Notes: generated by a model from the letters alone, not told the origin. Counted from the stretch's first letter, positions 1-8,538 are shown. The stretch: 38,610 bases of DNA from Acidobacteriota bacterium (GCA_018268775.1 JAFDVV010000069.1:1-38610), one strand, 5' to 3'. Translations and numbers: made by a program.

Positions 1-58
1 GCGAAGCGCAGCGGAGAGCCTGCCCTGAGCGAAGCCGAATGGGAAGGACCTGCGGTTC
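1..58 (+). repeat. REP-like palindromic repeat, degenerate copy, cut by window edge
   Basis: The stretch contains CCTGAGCGAAG and ends GGAAGGACCTGCGGTT. These are the same two conserved ends seen in the arms at 4053-4113 and 4463-4533, with a disturbed centre. The left part (GCGAAGCGCAGCGG) resembles the core of the copies at 12430 and 17761. It lies directly upstream of the small membrane protein gene. The call rests on similarity to the other copies in this window; the left boundary is unknown. Confidence 0.6.
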
Positions 59-97
59 TCTCAGTCCTCTCCTCCCAGACCCATACGAGGTAACAAC

Positions 98-376
98 ATG
101 ACCATCGATCCCTGGCTAGCCCTCGGAGTAGCTGCCTCCACCGCAGCCACCGACGCCGTCTACGTCCTGTTCAACGCCGCCGTCTCCTCGCGCCGACGCA
201 TACCGGCCGCCACCTGGAGCAGCATCTGGTATCTGCTCTCCGCCTTCGCCGTCATCAGCTACACCCACCACTGGCTCTACGTCGTCTTTGCCGCCGCAGG
301 CTCATGGATCGGGGCCTACCTCTCCATGACCTTCCTCTCCCGCGACAAACCTCTCAGCGGCCCACGGACCAGCTAG
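98..376 (+). CDS. Small integral membrane protein, function unknown
   Basis: A 92-residue protein with three hydrophobic stretches (about residues 5-28, 40-56 and 58-78) separated by a short basic loop (SSRRR, residues 31-35). This suggests a three-helix inner-membrane protein. The ATG at 98 is preceded by GAGG eight bases upstream, a good ribosome site. I recognise no family and see no catalytic motif. It sits 59 bp upstream of the POTRA-type gene on the same strand and could be co-transcribed with it, but nothing in its sequence ties the two functions together. Confidence 0.65.
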   Translation: MTIDPWLALGVAASTAATDAVYVLFNAAVSSRRRIPAATWSSIWYLLSAFAVISYTHHWLYVVFAAAGSWIGAYLSMTFLSRDKPLSGPRTS

Positions 377-420
377 CCGAGCGACCCGTAAAAATCTCTT
401 TCTCTATGGCTGTGTTGAGT

Positions 421-435
421 TATCGTTCGTCTCAC
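421..435 (+). promoter_or_regulatory. Candidate -10 box immediately before the POTRA gene start
   Basis: TATCGT at 421-426 lies nine bases before the ATG at 436, and no Shine-Dalgarno sequence is visible between them. The spacing fits a leaderless transcript, as at several other starts in this window. No good -35 was found. Confidence 0.3.
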
Positions 436-1734
436 ATGAGATCGACAATTGCTCGTCTTTGTTTGTTTTGCCTCAGCATTTCCTCTGCCTGTACCGTTCT
501 TACGGCACAATCCGTCATTCTGCCGAAGAACATTCGCTTCACGGGTGTCCCGGATTACTCACAAGCCGAGCTGCTCAGCTTCGCCCAACTCACTCCCGGC
601 GCAATCGTTCCACTTGCAGACATCCAATCAGCAGCGCAACGGTTCAACGACACAGGACTCTTCAGTGACGTCCGCTTCGCCTCCAACTCCACCGGCCTCG
701 TCTTCACACTCAAACCCATGCCCGCAGACAATCTTCTGCCTGCGCGCTTCCCTAATCTTGTCTGGTGGTCGAACGAAGAACTTGCCCAGGCGCTCAAGAC
801 GCGGGTTCCTCTCTATCGGGGTGCCGTCCCTATCTCAGGCAATATTCAGGACTCCGTCTCAGCCGCTCTCACCGCAATGCTTGCGGAGAAGAATGTGAAG
901 GCAAAGATTACAGCCTTACCCGGCGGCGCCCCTGCTGGAGCTACTCCCACGCTCATCTCTTTCGTGATGGAAACGCCCGAAGTCCGCGTTCACTCCATCA
1001 CCTTCACCTCCGCTTCACCTGCAATGCAGCCCAAACTCGACGCCATCACGAAGGACTTATCAGGGCAGCCCTTCGATCAGTACACGACCGACTCCGGGAT
1101 ATCTTCCCGTGTCACTACGGCCTATCGCAACGAGGGCTATCTCGACGCAGCTATCTTGTCTGTAACTCGCAGCACGCCGCACATTTCGCCCGATGCCATC
1201 AACATCGACCTCACGGCAACCGTCAGCGAAGGACAACCCTACCACCTCTCCGCACTCACCTGGGCTGGCTCCGACGTCATATCTACCGCCGACTTCGACA
1301 AGAGATCCAGGCTCCATCCCGAAGACATAGCCTCTCAGGCACTCCTCCGCGAAAGCCTTGCCGTCATTGCGCGCGCTTACTACGCCAAAGGCTTCCAGGA
1401 TGCCAAGGTTCAGGCCCCTGCAACTCTCGACCGCGCAATTCATCATGTCTCTTACAAAATCAACGTCATTCCCGGCGAGCAGTACCGCCTTCACTCCGTC
1501 AAGGTCGAAGGTGTGAACGATCAGCAACGCAAAGATTTCGACTCCGCCTGGCACATGAACCCAGGCGATTTCTATGACGTCAACTACCTCACAACATTCC
1601 TCAACAAAAATACGGCTCTCAGGTCCTTCAATGGCTATTCAGCCACCTACAAGGCCTTCTCCGACCCCAACTCCCACCTCGTCGACCTCGTGATCACCTT
1701 CGTCAAGGGAGGAACCCTGGTACGGGTCAACTAG
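436..1734 (+). CDS. Exported POTRA-repeat protein (BamA/TamA N-terminus-like, no barrel)
   Basis: The protein of 432 residues begins with a signal peptide (MRSTIARLCLFCLSIS..., cleavage near residue 25). It then shows repeated alpha/beta units resembling POTRA domains: an opening unit with the pattern I-x-F-x-G, Y-x-x-x-x-L and GLFSDVRF (about residues 30-90), a middle unit with YRNEGYLDA, and a third with YYAKGFQDAKV followed by GEQYRLHSVKVEG. In BamA and TamA such repeats form the periplasmic part ahead of a 16-strand barrel. Here the chain stops after the repeats and I see no barrel, so it may act as a periplasmic partner rather than a channel. Upstream in-frame starts exist (406 and earlier), but 436 gives the cleanest signal peptide. 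ffh follows after 33 bp. Confidence 0.75.
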   Translation: MRSTIARLCLFCLSISSACTVLTAQSVILPKNIRFTGVPDYSQAELLSFAQLTPGAIVPLADIQSAAQRFNDTGLFSDVRFASNSTGLVFTLKPMPADNLLPARFPNLVWWSNEELAQALKTRVPLYRGAVPISGNIQDSVSAALTAMLAEKNVKAKITALPGGAPAGATPTLISFVMETPEVRVHSITFTSASPAMQPKLDAITKDLSGQPFDQYTTDSGISSRVTTAYRNEGYLDAAILSVTRSTPHISPDAINIDLTATVSEGQPYHLSALTWAGSDVISTADFDKRSRLHPEDIASQALLRESLAVIARAYYAKGFQDAKVQAPATLDRAIHHVSYKINVIPGEQYRLHSVKVEGVNDQQRKDFDSAWHMNPGDFYDVNYLTTFLNKNTALRSFNGYSATYKAFSDPNSHLVDLVITFVKGGTLVRVN

Positions 1735-1767
1735 CACCCCGAGGGCACTGGTAAACTTAACCCAGTC

Positions 1768-3153
<1,386 letters not shown>

Positions 3154-3300
3154 TGTATTCAGAATTTGGAGGCGTACACACCCGCTCTGGATTACATGAT
3201 CGCCCTGACCTGATCAAGATCTGGTTTCCACATGGGGCAGATTATCCAACAGATGGCAGTTGCCCCAAAGCTAGGACTCATGGTTCATCGTGTCCCAGCG

Positions 3301-3813
3301 CTAGAACGACTCTCCGTAAATCTTCGACGCGAGACTAGCGACCGATGCCATGTCCGCTCTTTCTATCGCCTCAGTCAAAGATCGGCTTAGAGAGAGAAGC
3401 AATGACTTCTTTTGCAGGTTGATCGTCTTATTGCGTTTCGTCGTGCTGACACTGGAATGTGTTCCGTTTGTGGTAGTGACTGTCCTCTTGGCAGGGGCTT
3501 TGTAGGCCACTTTATTCACATCTATACGATTTCGTCTCCTTAGTCTCTCTTTGTTTGCCAATACGATCGCTTCATTGTATTGACGCTTCGAGTCAAGCTC
3601 CTTTTGTTCCAATTCCCATTGCTTTCTGGCGCGCTCGTGTGCCTGCGCCCTTTTCGTGCGCTCTATCCTTAGCAGCTTTAGCCGTTCTTCCGGTCCTCCA
3701 TCAACTCCATGAAATGTATTCGTGGGGATCCGACCGGTGATATGGATGGCATTTGCAAGATTAATTACGTTTCGATGTTCTGCATTCTGTTTGTTCACTT
3801 TGTCCCAGTTCAT
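3301..3813 (-). CDS. Hypothetical basic, coiled-coil-rich protein
   Basis: A 170-residue protein starting at MNWDKVNKQN. It is strongly basic, and a central helical stretch (about residues 45-90) full of K, R, E and Q is predicted by eye to form a coiled coil. A Thr/Ser/Lys-rich linker follows, then a short C-terminal helix. I see no enzyme motif. Base composition is clearly more AT-rich than the flanking genes, with many A/T-ending codons, which suggests recent acquisition. The frame stays open upstream to 3948, but the added residues look like random hydrophobic sequence, so 3813 is preferred. It borders the hairpin repeat cluster and the GIY-YIG and toxin-antitoxin genes. Confidence 0.5.
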   Translation of the reverse strand: MNWDKVNKQNAEHRNVINLANAIHITGRIPTNTFHGVDGGPEERLKLLRIERTKRAQAHERARKQWELEQKELDSKRQYNEAIVLANKERLRRRNRIDVNKVAYKAPAKRTVTTTNGTHSSVSTTKRNKTINLQKKSLLLSLSRSLTEAIERADMASVASLASKIYGESF

Positions 3814-4052
3814 CTTGGCCAAGGCATATCTCCAAATCGAATAAGAATAAAACAGCAAACACAATTTATAAATGATGAGGACAGGTGCCTGTAGAAGATT
3901 TAAGAAGTTGTTGTCATAGGGAGGACAAGTGGGACGGGTGGCCCACATCTGACCGCACCCCCACTAATCGGGTGCCCCATATCTGGCGAAGCCAGATGTG
4001 GGATCATTCGAGCAAAAGCTCGAACCTGACTAACCTTGTGCCCCCCAATAAA
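3814..4052. other. AT-rich spacer leading into repeats
   Basis: Together with the following repeat arm this is about 300 bases without a convincing gene. The first half is AT-rich and probably carries the promoter of the leftward orphan gene. The second half holds the composite hairpin repeat described separately. Confidence 0.5.
3935..4026. repeat. Composite repeat: 17-bp direct repeat plus two adjacent hairpins
   Basis: The 17-mer at 3935-3951 (CGGGTGGCCCACATCTG) recurs at 3969-3985 with two mismatches. The second copy runs into a hairpin: CCCA-T-ATCTGGC (3976-3987), loop GAA, GCCAGAT-G-TGGG (3991-4002), about twelve pairs including one G-U. A second hairpin follows at once: TTCGAGC (4007-4013), loop AAAA, GCTCGAA (4018-4024). 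A related degenerate sequence occurs at 5193-5217. This looks like a second intergenic palindromic repeat family, distinct from the GTCATCC-type family. Confidence 0.65.
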
Positions 4053-4113
4053 GTGTCATCCTGAGCGAAGCTCCCGCAGGGAGCGCAGTCGAAGGACCTG
4101 CGGTTGCTTTTCC
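4053..4113 (+). repeat. Left REP-like arm flanking the GIY-YIG gene
   Basis: It begins GTGTCATCCTGAGCGAAG, has a central hairpin CTCCC-GCA-GGGAG (4071-4083), and ends AGTCGAAGGACCTGCGGTT followed by GCTTTTCC. The inverted partner lies at 4463-4533. The outer conserved parts match almost base for base, while the central hairpins are unrelated. It ends eight bases before the stop codon of the GIY-YIG gene. Confidence 0.85.
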
Positions 4114-4120
4114 AAACACC

Positions 4121-4438
4121 TCAAACCTCGCCGAACAGCTTCACCGCCTCTCCCCACTCCTCGCTCAAATCCACCCATGCCGGATTCTCCCGTTCGATCA
4201 GCCATATCTTCTTCGCGCGAGACCATCCCTTCAACTGCTTCTCGCGCGCGATCGCATCCTGAACGAACGGGTGCCGCTCAAACCACACCAGACGATTGCA
4301 GTTGTACGTCTTCGAATACCCTTCAAATCGCCCCTGCTTGTGCTGCTCGACTCGAAGTTCGATTTCGCTTGTTATGCCAACGTAAAAATTGTGGCTTCTG
4401 CTGGCCACAATGTAGGTGTAGTACATCGCCTCGCTCAT
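4121..4438 (-). CDS. Small GIY-YIG nuclease-domain protein (YhbQ/COG2827-like)
   Basis: A 105-residue protein that is essentially a single GIY-YIG domain. It shows YTYIVAS (residues 7-13) paired with FYVGIT (18-23) as the signature, Arg29 in IELRVEQH, and the late block AIAREKQLKGWSRAKK carrying the expected catalytic Glu66, then LIERENPAWVDL. Members of this stand-alone group are predicted metal-dependent endonucleases with poorly known roles. The start at 4438 (MSEAMYY) is chosen; ATGs at 4426 and 4450 are alternatives. The gene is bracketed by two REP-like arms in inverted orientation (4053-4113 and 4463-4533), much as RAYT transposase genes are bracketed by REPs. Whether this protein acts on those palindromes is inference. 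Confidence 0.85.
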   Translation of the reverse strand: MSEAMYYTYIVASRSHNFYVGITSEIELRVEQHKQGRFEGYSKTYNCNRLVWFERHPFVQDAIAREKQLKGWSRAKKIWLIERENPAWVDLSEEWGEAVKLFGEV

Positions 4439-4462
4439 TTGATCCAGCATAGCAACGCATTG

Positions 4463-4533
4463 GGAAAACAAACCGCAGGTCCTTCGACTCCGTTTGGCGC
4501 AAACAGCGCGCCAAACTCCGCTCAGGATGACAC
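4463..4533 (-). repeat. Right REP-like arm flanking the GIY-YIG gene (inverted)
   Basis: Read on the minus strand it is TGTCATCCTGAGCGGAG, a long hairpin TTTGGCGC/GCGCCAAA with a 7-nt loop (plus-strand 4493-4515), then GAGTCGAAGGACCTGCGGTT and GTTTTCCC. It therefore repeats the ends of the left arm but carries a different hairpin. It lies 25 bases upstream of the GIY-YIG start and just upstream of the toxin-antitoxin control region. Confidence 0.85.
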
Positions 4534-4595
4534 ATTGTATACAGATGGCCATACAATAAAAGGTACGATAAACTACCTCCAAACGGAGGCGCCTC
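4534..4595 (+). promoter_or_regulatory. Toxin-antitoxin control region: operator-like palindrome and hairpin over the ribosome site
   Basis: ATTGTAT (4534-4540) and ATACAAT (4551-4557) form a perfect 7-bp inverted repeat with a 10-nt spacer, a plausible Phd-type operator. Further on, CCTCC (4576-4580), loop AAAC and GGAGG (4585-4589) form a hairpin that hides the Shine-Dalgarno site six bases before the ATG. The site also lies in the palindrome GAGGCGCCTC (4586-4595). Autoregulation by the antitoxin is typical of the family; the mRNA hairpin is read directly from the sequence. Confidence 0.55.
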
Positions 4596-4886
4596 ATGAT
4601 CGACATCACCAAGGACATCCAGCCGCTCACCACCTTCCGCAACAACTCCGTCAAGTTCATGAGGCACCTCAAGCGCACTCGCCGCCCCATCATCCTCACA
4701 GTCAACGGCAAGCCCGAAGCTGTCGTCCAGAGCGCAGCCGAGTACCAGCGCCTCCTCGACCTCGCCGCCGAAGCCGACGTCAATGAAGGCATCCGGCAAG
4801 GACTGGAAGACCTGCGTCAAGGCAAAGGACGTCCAGCCAGCGAGTTCTTCGAGGAGATGCGCAAGAAGCATGGAATACCTCGTTAG
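4596..4886 (+). CDS. Phd/YefM-family antitoxin
   Basis: A 96-residue antitoxin of the Phd/YefM family. It has the N-terminal DNA-binding fold with ITKDIQPLTTFRNNS and the typical RRPIILTVNGKPEAVV core (about residues 29-44), followed by SAAEYQRLLDLAAEAD and an acidic helical C-terminus that would wrap the toxin. Such proteins dimerise, repress their own operon and neutralise the partner toxin. The start has a strong GGAGG six bases upstream. The toxin gene follows after 5 bp. The repeat-rich setting fits an accessory island. Confidence 0.93.
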   Translation: MIDITKDIQPLTTFRNNSVKFMRHLKRTRRPIILTVNGKPEAVVQSAAEYQRLLDLAAEADVNEGIRQGLEDLRQGKGRPASEFFEEMRKKHGIPR

Positions 4887-4891
4887 AACTC

Positions 4892-5179
4892 ATGCCCCGC
4901 GCCGAGCGGGACCTCGAAATAATCTTCCAATTCGTTCAAGCGGATACTTCAACAACAGCCAACAAATGGTTCAACGGGCTTATCGATGCCATCGAAAGCC
5001 TGTCGGTGCTCCCGCAACGTAACCCCGGCACGACGGAAGATCCTGCCCTGCGTCAGCTACTCTACGGGAACAAGCCGCATATCTACCGCATCATCTATTC
5101 CATTGATCTATCGCGGAAGATCGTCGACATCCTGCACGTCCGACATGGAGCACGTGATTCCTTCGACTCAACAAGTTGA
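4892..5179 (+). CDS. ParE/RelE-family toxin
   Basis: A 95-residue member of the RelE/ParE superfamily. It opens with PRAERDLEIIFQFV, typical of ParE, then ALRQLLYGNKPHIYRIIYSID and VDILHVRHGARD, the conserved C-terminal strand and basic end. ParE toxins poison gyrase and RelE toxins cleave mRNA on the ribosome; the opening and ending favour ParE, but this cannot be settled by eye. The chosen ATG lacks a few residues that often precede the first helix. The frame is open upstream into the antitoxin gene but has no better start codon, so translational coupling is likely. Confidence 0.9.
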   Translation: MPRAERDLEIIFQFVQADTSTTANKWFNGLIDAIESLSVLPQRNPGTTEDPALRQLLYGNKPHIYRIIYSIDLSRKIVDILHVRHGARDSFDSTS

Positions 5180-5192
5180 TATGAAAGACCCA

Positions 5193-5217
5193 GGGGCACT
5201 CGAGCGAAGCTCAAACC
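5193..5217 (+). repeat. Degenerate copy of the second palindromic repeat type
   Basis: GGGGCACTCGAGCGAAGCTCAAACC resembles the second hairpin of the composite repeat at 4007-4024 (TTCGAGC...GCTCGAA). It lies 14 bp after the toxin stop codon, so the two copies bracket the GIY-YIG and toxin-antitoxin segment. Similarity is modest. Confidence 0.4.
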
Positions 5218-5352
5218 CGTCGTCACCGACTTAGTTTCCCCGCGCCGCTACTCCAAAAGAGTTAGTCGCTTCCCGGACGGGAGATGGTAGGCTTCGATGG
5301 ACAAGGACTGCTGGGACGACTACGTGCTCCTGACGATCTTTCGGAACTAAGC

Positions 5353-6060
5353 ATGAACCAATTCGACGCAAACATCCTTCATTTTTTGAATCAATTTGCA
5401 CGGCGATCGCTCGCGCTCGACGATCTGAACAGCATGATCTCCGCCAGCCATGTAGCGCTGGCCGTTCCCGTTGTGGCCATCTTCTGGTGGGCCTGGTTCC
5501 GCGACGAGGGCGAAGACAACGAAGACAGGCGAATCATTATCTCCAGCATCTTCCTCTGCACCGCGTCAATCTTCATCGCGAGAGTTCTGGCCATCTCTCT
5601 TCCCTATCGCGAACGTCCTATGCGGACCCCTCTCCTTCAATTCCGCGTCCCATTCGGCATAAGCCCAGACCACCTCATTCAATGGAGTTCTTTCCCCAGC
5701 GACCACGCCATATTCCTCTTCTGCATGGCGATGTCTGCCTTCTTTCTCTCACGGAAGTGGGGAAGTATCGCACTCGCATATGTCTTCCTCATTTGTGTGT
5801 CCCGAGTCTACTCTGGCATCCATTATCCAACCGACATTCTGGTGGGCGCCCTACTCGGAGCAGGCATCGCCTGTCTCAGCCTGATCAAAGGCTTCAGAGA
5901 CCGTATCAGTTCCAAACCGATACGCTGGGCGGAACGATCGCCCACTTCGTTTTATCCCTGCTTTTACCTCGTCACTTTTCTGTTTGGAACGATGTTCGAG
6001 TCCCTTCGTGAAGTCGCCTCTACCGCCTGGATCATTAGCTACCACCTGACGCATCACTAA
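5353..6060 (+). CDS. PAP2-family membrane phosphatase (undecaprenyl-diphosphatase-like)
   Basis: A 235-residue multi-pass membrane protein with the three PAP2 phosphatase motifs: YRERPMR (residues 85-91, variant of KxxxxxxRP), SSFPSDHA (112-119, with His118) and SRVYSGIHYPTD (150-161, with nucleophile His157 and Asp161). Hydrophobic segments surround them. Family members release phosphate from lipid phosphates such as undecaprenyl diphosphate on the outer face of the inner membrane (BcrC/YbjG type), which is the likeliest role. The ATG at 5353 is preferred over 5284, as it starts close to the first helix. Exact lipid substrate is not readable. Confidence 0.88.
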   Translation: MNQFDANILHFLNQFARRSLALDDLNSMISASHVALAVPVVAIFWWAWFRDEGEDNEDRRIIISSIFLCTASIFIARVLAISLPYRERPMRTPLLQFRVPFGISPDHLIQWSSFPSDHAIFLFCMAMSAFFLSRKWGSIALAYVFLICVSRVYSGIHYPTDILVGALLGAGIACLSLIKGFRDRISSKPIRWAERSPTSFYPCFYLVTFLFGTMFESLREVASTAWIISYHLTHH

Positions 6061-6228
6061 TCCGCCGCCCCCTATCGAATCTCGTGTAACGGCCTGGTCA
6101 CTCATTTCGTACGCAGTGGCCAGTGCCTCCGTTTTTCGCACCCACTATCACCTGTCTCTCCGCAGGCATACAATTCCTCACTCCCCCGGGCCAGACTTCA
6201 AATCTCCTGAAAGTTGAGAGAAATCATC

Positions 6229-6627
6229 ATGCTCGGAAAACAGATCGGCACAGTCAAAGGCAGGCGGCTCGTCCGCCGTGTCCTCTCCGTCAACCCGCCA
6301 ACCGCTGAGGTCTCCTTCGAGGACTCCGGCGAAATACTTGGTATCCATGTCACAGGGATGGGGAGCTATACCTCCGCCGTCCGACCCGATGGCTCCATCA
6401 TGGGCACTGGACAAGGCATGAGTCTCACCGACAACGGCGAGGCGGTAACCTGGACCGGTACCGGCCTCGGCAAGTTTGGCGTCCAGGGATCCGTCAGCTA
6501 CCGCGGCATGCTCTTCTTCCAGACCACCTCACCCCAGCTCGCCGCACTCAACAACTCCTGCGCCGCCTTCGAGTACGAGGTCGACCCCTCCGGCAACACC
6601 GTCTCAAACATGTGGGAATGGAAGTAG
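6229..6627 (+). CDS. Conserved-looking hypothetical protein, beta-rich
   Basis: A 132-residue protein with no signal peptide or membrane segment. It appears rich in beta strands, with many Gly/Thr/Ser turns, for example DGSIMGTGQGMSL and WTGTGLGKFG, and ends with a short aromatic tail (MWEWK). The ATG at 6229 has GAGAG nine bases upstream; an in-frame TTG at 6214 is less likely. I do not recognise the family. The repeated edge-strand pattern suggests a small barrel or sandwich of allene-oxide-cyclase-like or lipocalin-like size, but this is only a shape impression. Confidence 0.65.
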   Translation: MLGKQIGTVKGRRLVRRVLSVNPPTAEVSFEDSGEILGIHVTGMGSYTSAVRPDGSIMGTGQGMSLTDNGEAVTWTGTGLGKFGVQGSVSYRGMLFFQTTSPQLAALNNSCAAFEYEVDPSGNTVSNMWEWK

Positions 6628-6802
6628 AGACGAGTTGGCTGCACACCAAAACCTCGGATGTCCCATTCATGGCTCCTTCCCAGCGTGGCATGATTGGGAC
6701 ATTCGTGTATAAGCCCCTGTAAAGAGACAGATTTCGTCCGATGCGACCATAGTCATAGCCTACCGCCGTTACCGCGCCTACACTGAGAATACAGAGTGAG
6801 TT

Positions 6803-7180
6803 ATGACCGATAAGATCACCGAGCCGGAGATATCAGTCCTCGTCGACAACTTTTACGCGAAGGTCCGCCGCGACCCAGACATCGGCCCCATCTTCAACGC
6901 CATCGTCGACGACTGGCCCTATCACCTCGCCCTGCTGAAGGACTTCTGGTCCACCGTCCTGCTCACCACGGGCCGCTACAAGGGCGACCCCATGATGAAG
7001 CACCTTCAACTCCCGCTTGACCATGAGCATTTCAATCGCTGGCTCGAACTCTTCGCCGAGACCGCCAACGAGGTCCTCTCACCCGAACACGCCGCTGAGA
7101 TCATCGACAAGTCGCACCGCATCGCCCAGAACTTCAAAGCAGGCATCGCCTATGTGCAACAGCGATCCGCGATCGGGTAA
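6803..7180 (+). CDS. Group III truncated hemoglobin
   Basis: A 125-residue globin aligning by eye with Campylobacter Ctb. Visible landmarks are FYAKVRRDPDIGPIFN (Tyr18 at B10), DWPYHLALLKDFW (His41 at the E7 position), MMKHLQLP (His67, proximal heme ligand) and FNRWLELF with a Trp at the G8 region. Group III globins bind oxygen and NO, and are tied to NO or redox stress handling. The ribosome site is a weak GAGTGAG just upstream. The fucosidase start lies 11 bp after the stop, but a TAATCT box overlapping this stop suggests a separate promoter for it. Confidence 0.93.
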   Translation: MTDKITEPEISVLVDNFYAKVRRDPDIGPIFNAIVDDWPYHLALLKDFWSTVLLTTGRYKGDPMMKHLQLPLDHEHFNRWLELFAETANEVLSPEHAAEIIDKSHRIAQNFKAGIAYVQQRSAIG

Positions 7181-7191
7181 TCTGAAGCTCC

Positions 7192-8538
7192 ATGCGCATT
7201 CTTGCCGCCATTCTTTGCTCCAGCCTCCTCGCCCTCGCCTCTCACGCTCAGAACTTCTCCGACGTTAAACCAGCGCCCGCGCAAACTGCCTGGCAGGACC
7301 TTGAGATCGGCGTCATCATCCACTTCTCCACTAACACCTTCCTCAACCGCGAATGGGGGGACGGGACCGCCTCTCCCTCAACCTTCAACCCTACGAACGT
7401 CGATACCGACCAGTGGATGCAGGCCGCCAAATCCGGCGGCGCGAAGTACGCGGTCCTCGTCGCGAAACACCACGACGGCTTCGCCCTCTTCCCCAGCGCG
7501 CATACCGATTACTCCGTCAAGGCCAGCCCCTGGCTCAACGGCAAGGGCGACCTCGTCCGCCTCGCCTCCGACTCCGCGCACAAGGCCGGCCTCGGCTTCG
7601 GGGTCTATCTCTCTCCCTGGGATCGTCACGACCCGCGCTACGCCGACCCCGTCGCCTACGACAAGTACGACCTCTCCCAACTCACCGAACTGGCCTCGCA
7701 CTACGGCCCGCTCACCGAGTTCTGGCTCGATGGCGCAGGCTCCGCCGGCCGGACCTACGACTTCGACAAGATCGTGCAGGAACTGCGCACCTACCAGCCC
7801 AACACGCAGGTCTTCGCCGATGTCGCACTCTACAAGAACGCCGACATCCGCTGGGTCGGCTCCGAGGACGGCACCGTTCCTTACGAAAACTGGAACGTCA
7901 TCGACCGCACCGGCTACCTTCGCTGGCGCCCCATCGAGGCAGACACTCCGCTCCGGAAGCGGCACTGGTTCTGGCATCCCGCCGACGAAAGCTCGCTGCT
8001 TTCCGTCGACGAGTTGTTGAACATCTACACGAAAACCGTCGGACGGGGAGCGCAACTCATGCTCGGACTCGCGCCCGACAACACAGGCCGCCTGCCTGAG
8101 TCCGACGCCGCGCGCCTGCGCGAGTTCGGCGAAGCCGTCCAGCGCATCTACGGAAGCGACAAAAATCTCGTCGCCAGAACACCGCACATACTCAACGAAA
8201 CATCGGCATCCGCGGCGGTTGACAACAACCCAGCCACCTTCTGGTCCGCGCCCACTCGCCACGCCACGCTCGAGCTCCGCTTCGCCAGACCCATTACCTT
8301 CGACCGCGCGCTCACCATGGAGTGGCTCAACGAAGGTCAGCACGTTCAGGAGTACAGCATCGAGGTGTGGCAGAACGGCGCATGGAAGACGCTCGCACAC
8401 GCGCAAGCCATTGGACACAAGAAGATCGACATCTTCCCCGCTACAACGACTCAGCGCGTACGCCTCAACCTGCTATCGACTACCGGATCGGCAGCAATTC
8501 GAGAGTTTCAGCTCTTCAACGGAGCAAGCGCTAAATAG
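7192..8538 (+). CDS. Secreted alpha-L-fucosidase, GH29
   Basis: A 448-residue exported enzyme: signal peptide (residues 1-19, ...ASHA), a GH29 barrel, and a C-terminal beta-sandwich (about 320-448) resembling an F5/8-type-C carbohydrate-binding domain (SAAVDNNPATFWSAP). The barrel carries the GH29 hallmark AKHHDGFALFPS (91-102) and the nucleophile in EFWLDGAG (Asp180). GH29 enzymes remove terminal alpha-linked fucose from plant or microbial glycans outside the cytoplasm. TAATCT at 7178-7183, eight bases before the ATG and without a Shine-Dalgarno, points to leaderless transcription. The linkage preferred cannot be read. Confidence 0.93.
   Translation: MRILAAILCSSLLALASHAQNFSDVKPAPAQTAWQDLEIGVIIHFSTNTFLNREWGDGTASPSTFNPTNVDTDQWMQAAKSGGAKYAVLVAKHHDGFALFPSAHTDYSVKASPWLNGKGDLVRLASDSAHKAGLGFGVYLSPWDRHDPRYADPVAYDKYDLSQLTELASHYGPLTEFWLDGAGSAGRTYDFDKIVQELRTYQPNTQVFADVALYKNADIRWVGSEDGTVPYENWNVIDRTGYLRWRPIEADTPLRKRHWFWHPADESSLLSVDELLNIYTKTVGRGAQLMLGLAPDNTGRLPESDAARLREFGEAVQRIYGSDKNLVARTPHILNETSASAAVDNNPATFWSAPTRHATLELRFARPITFDRALTMEWLNEGQHVQEYSIEVWQNGAWKTLAHAQAIGHKKIDIFPATTTQRVRLNLLSTTGSAAIREFQLFNGASAK

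Noticed and set aside
4036..4452. 138-residue plus-strand frame over the GIY-YIG gene
   Set aside because: Antisense reading including the repeat arm; the minus strand carries the full GIY-YIG motif.
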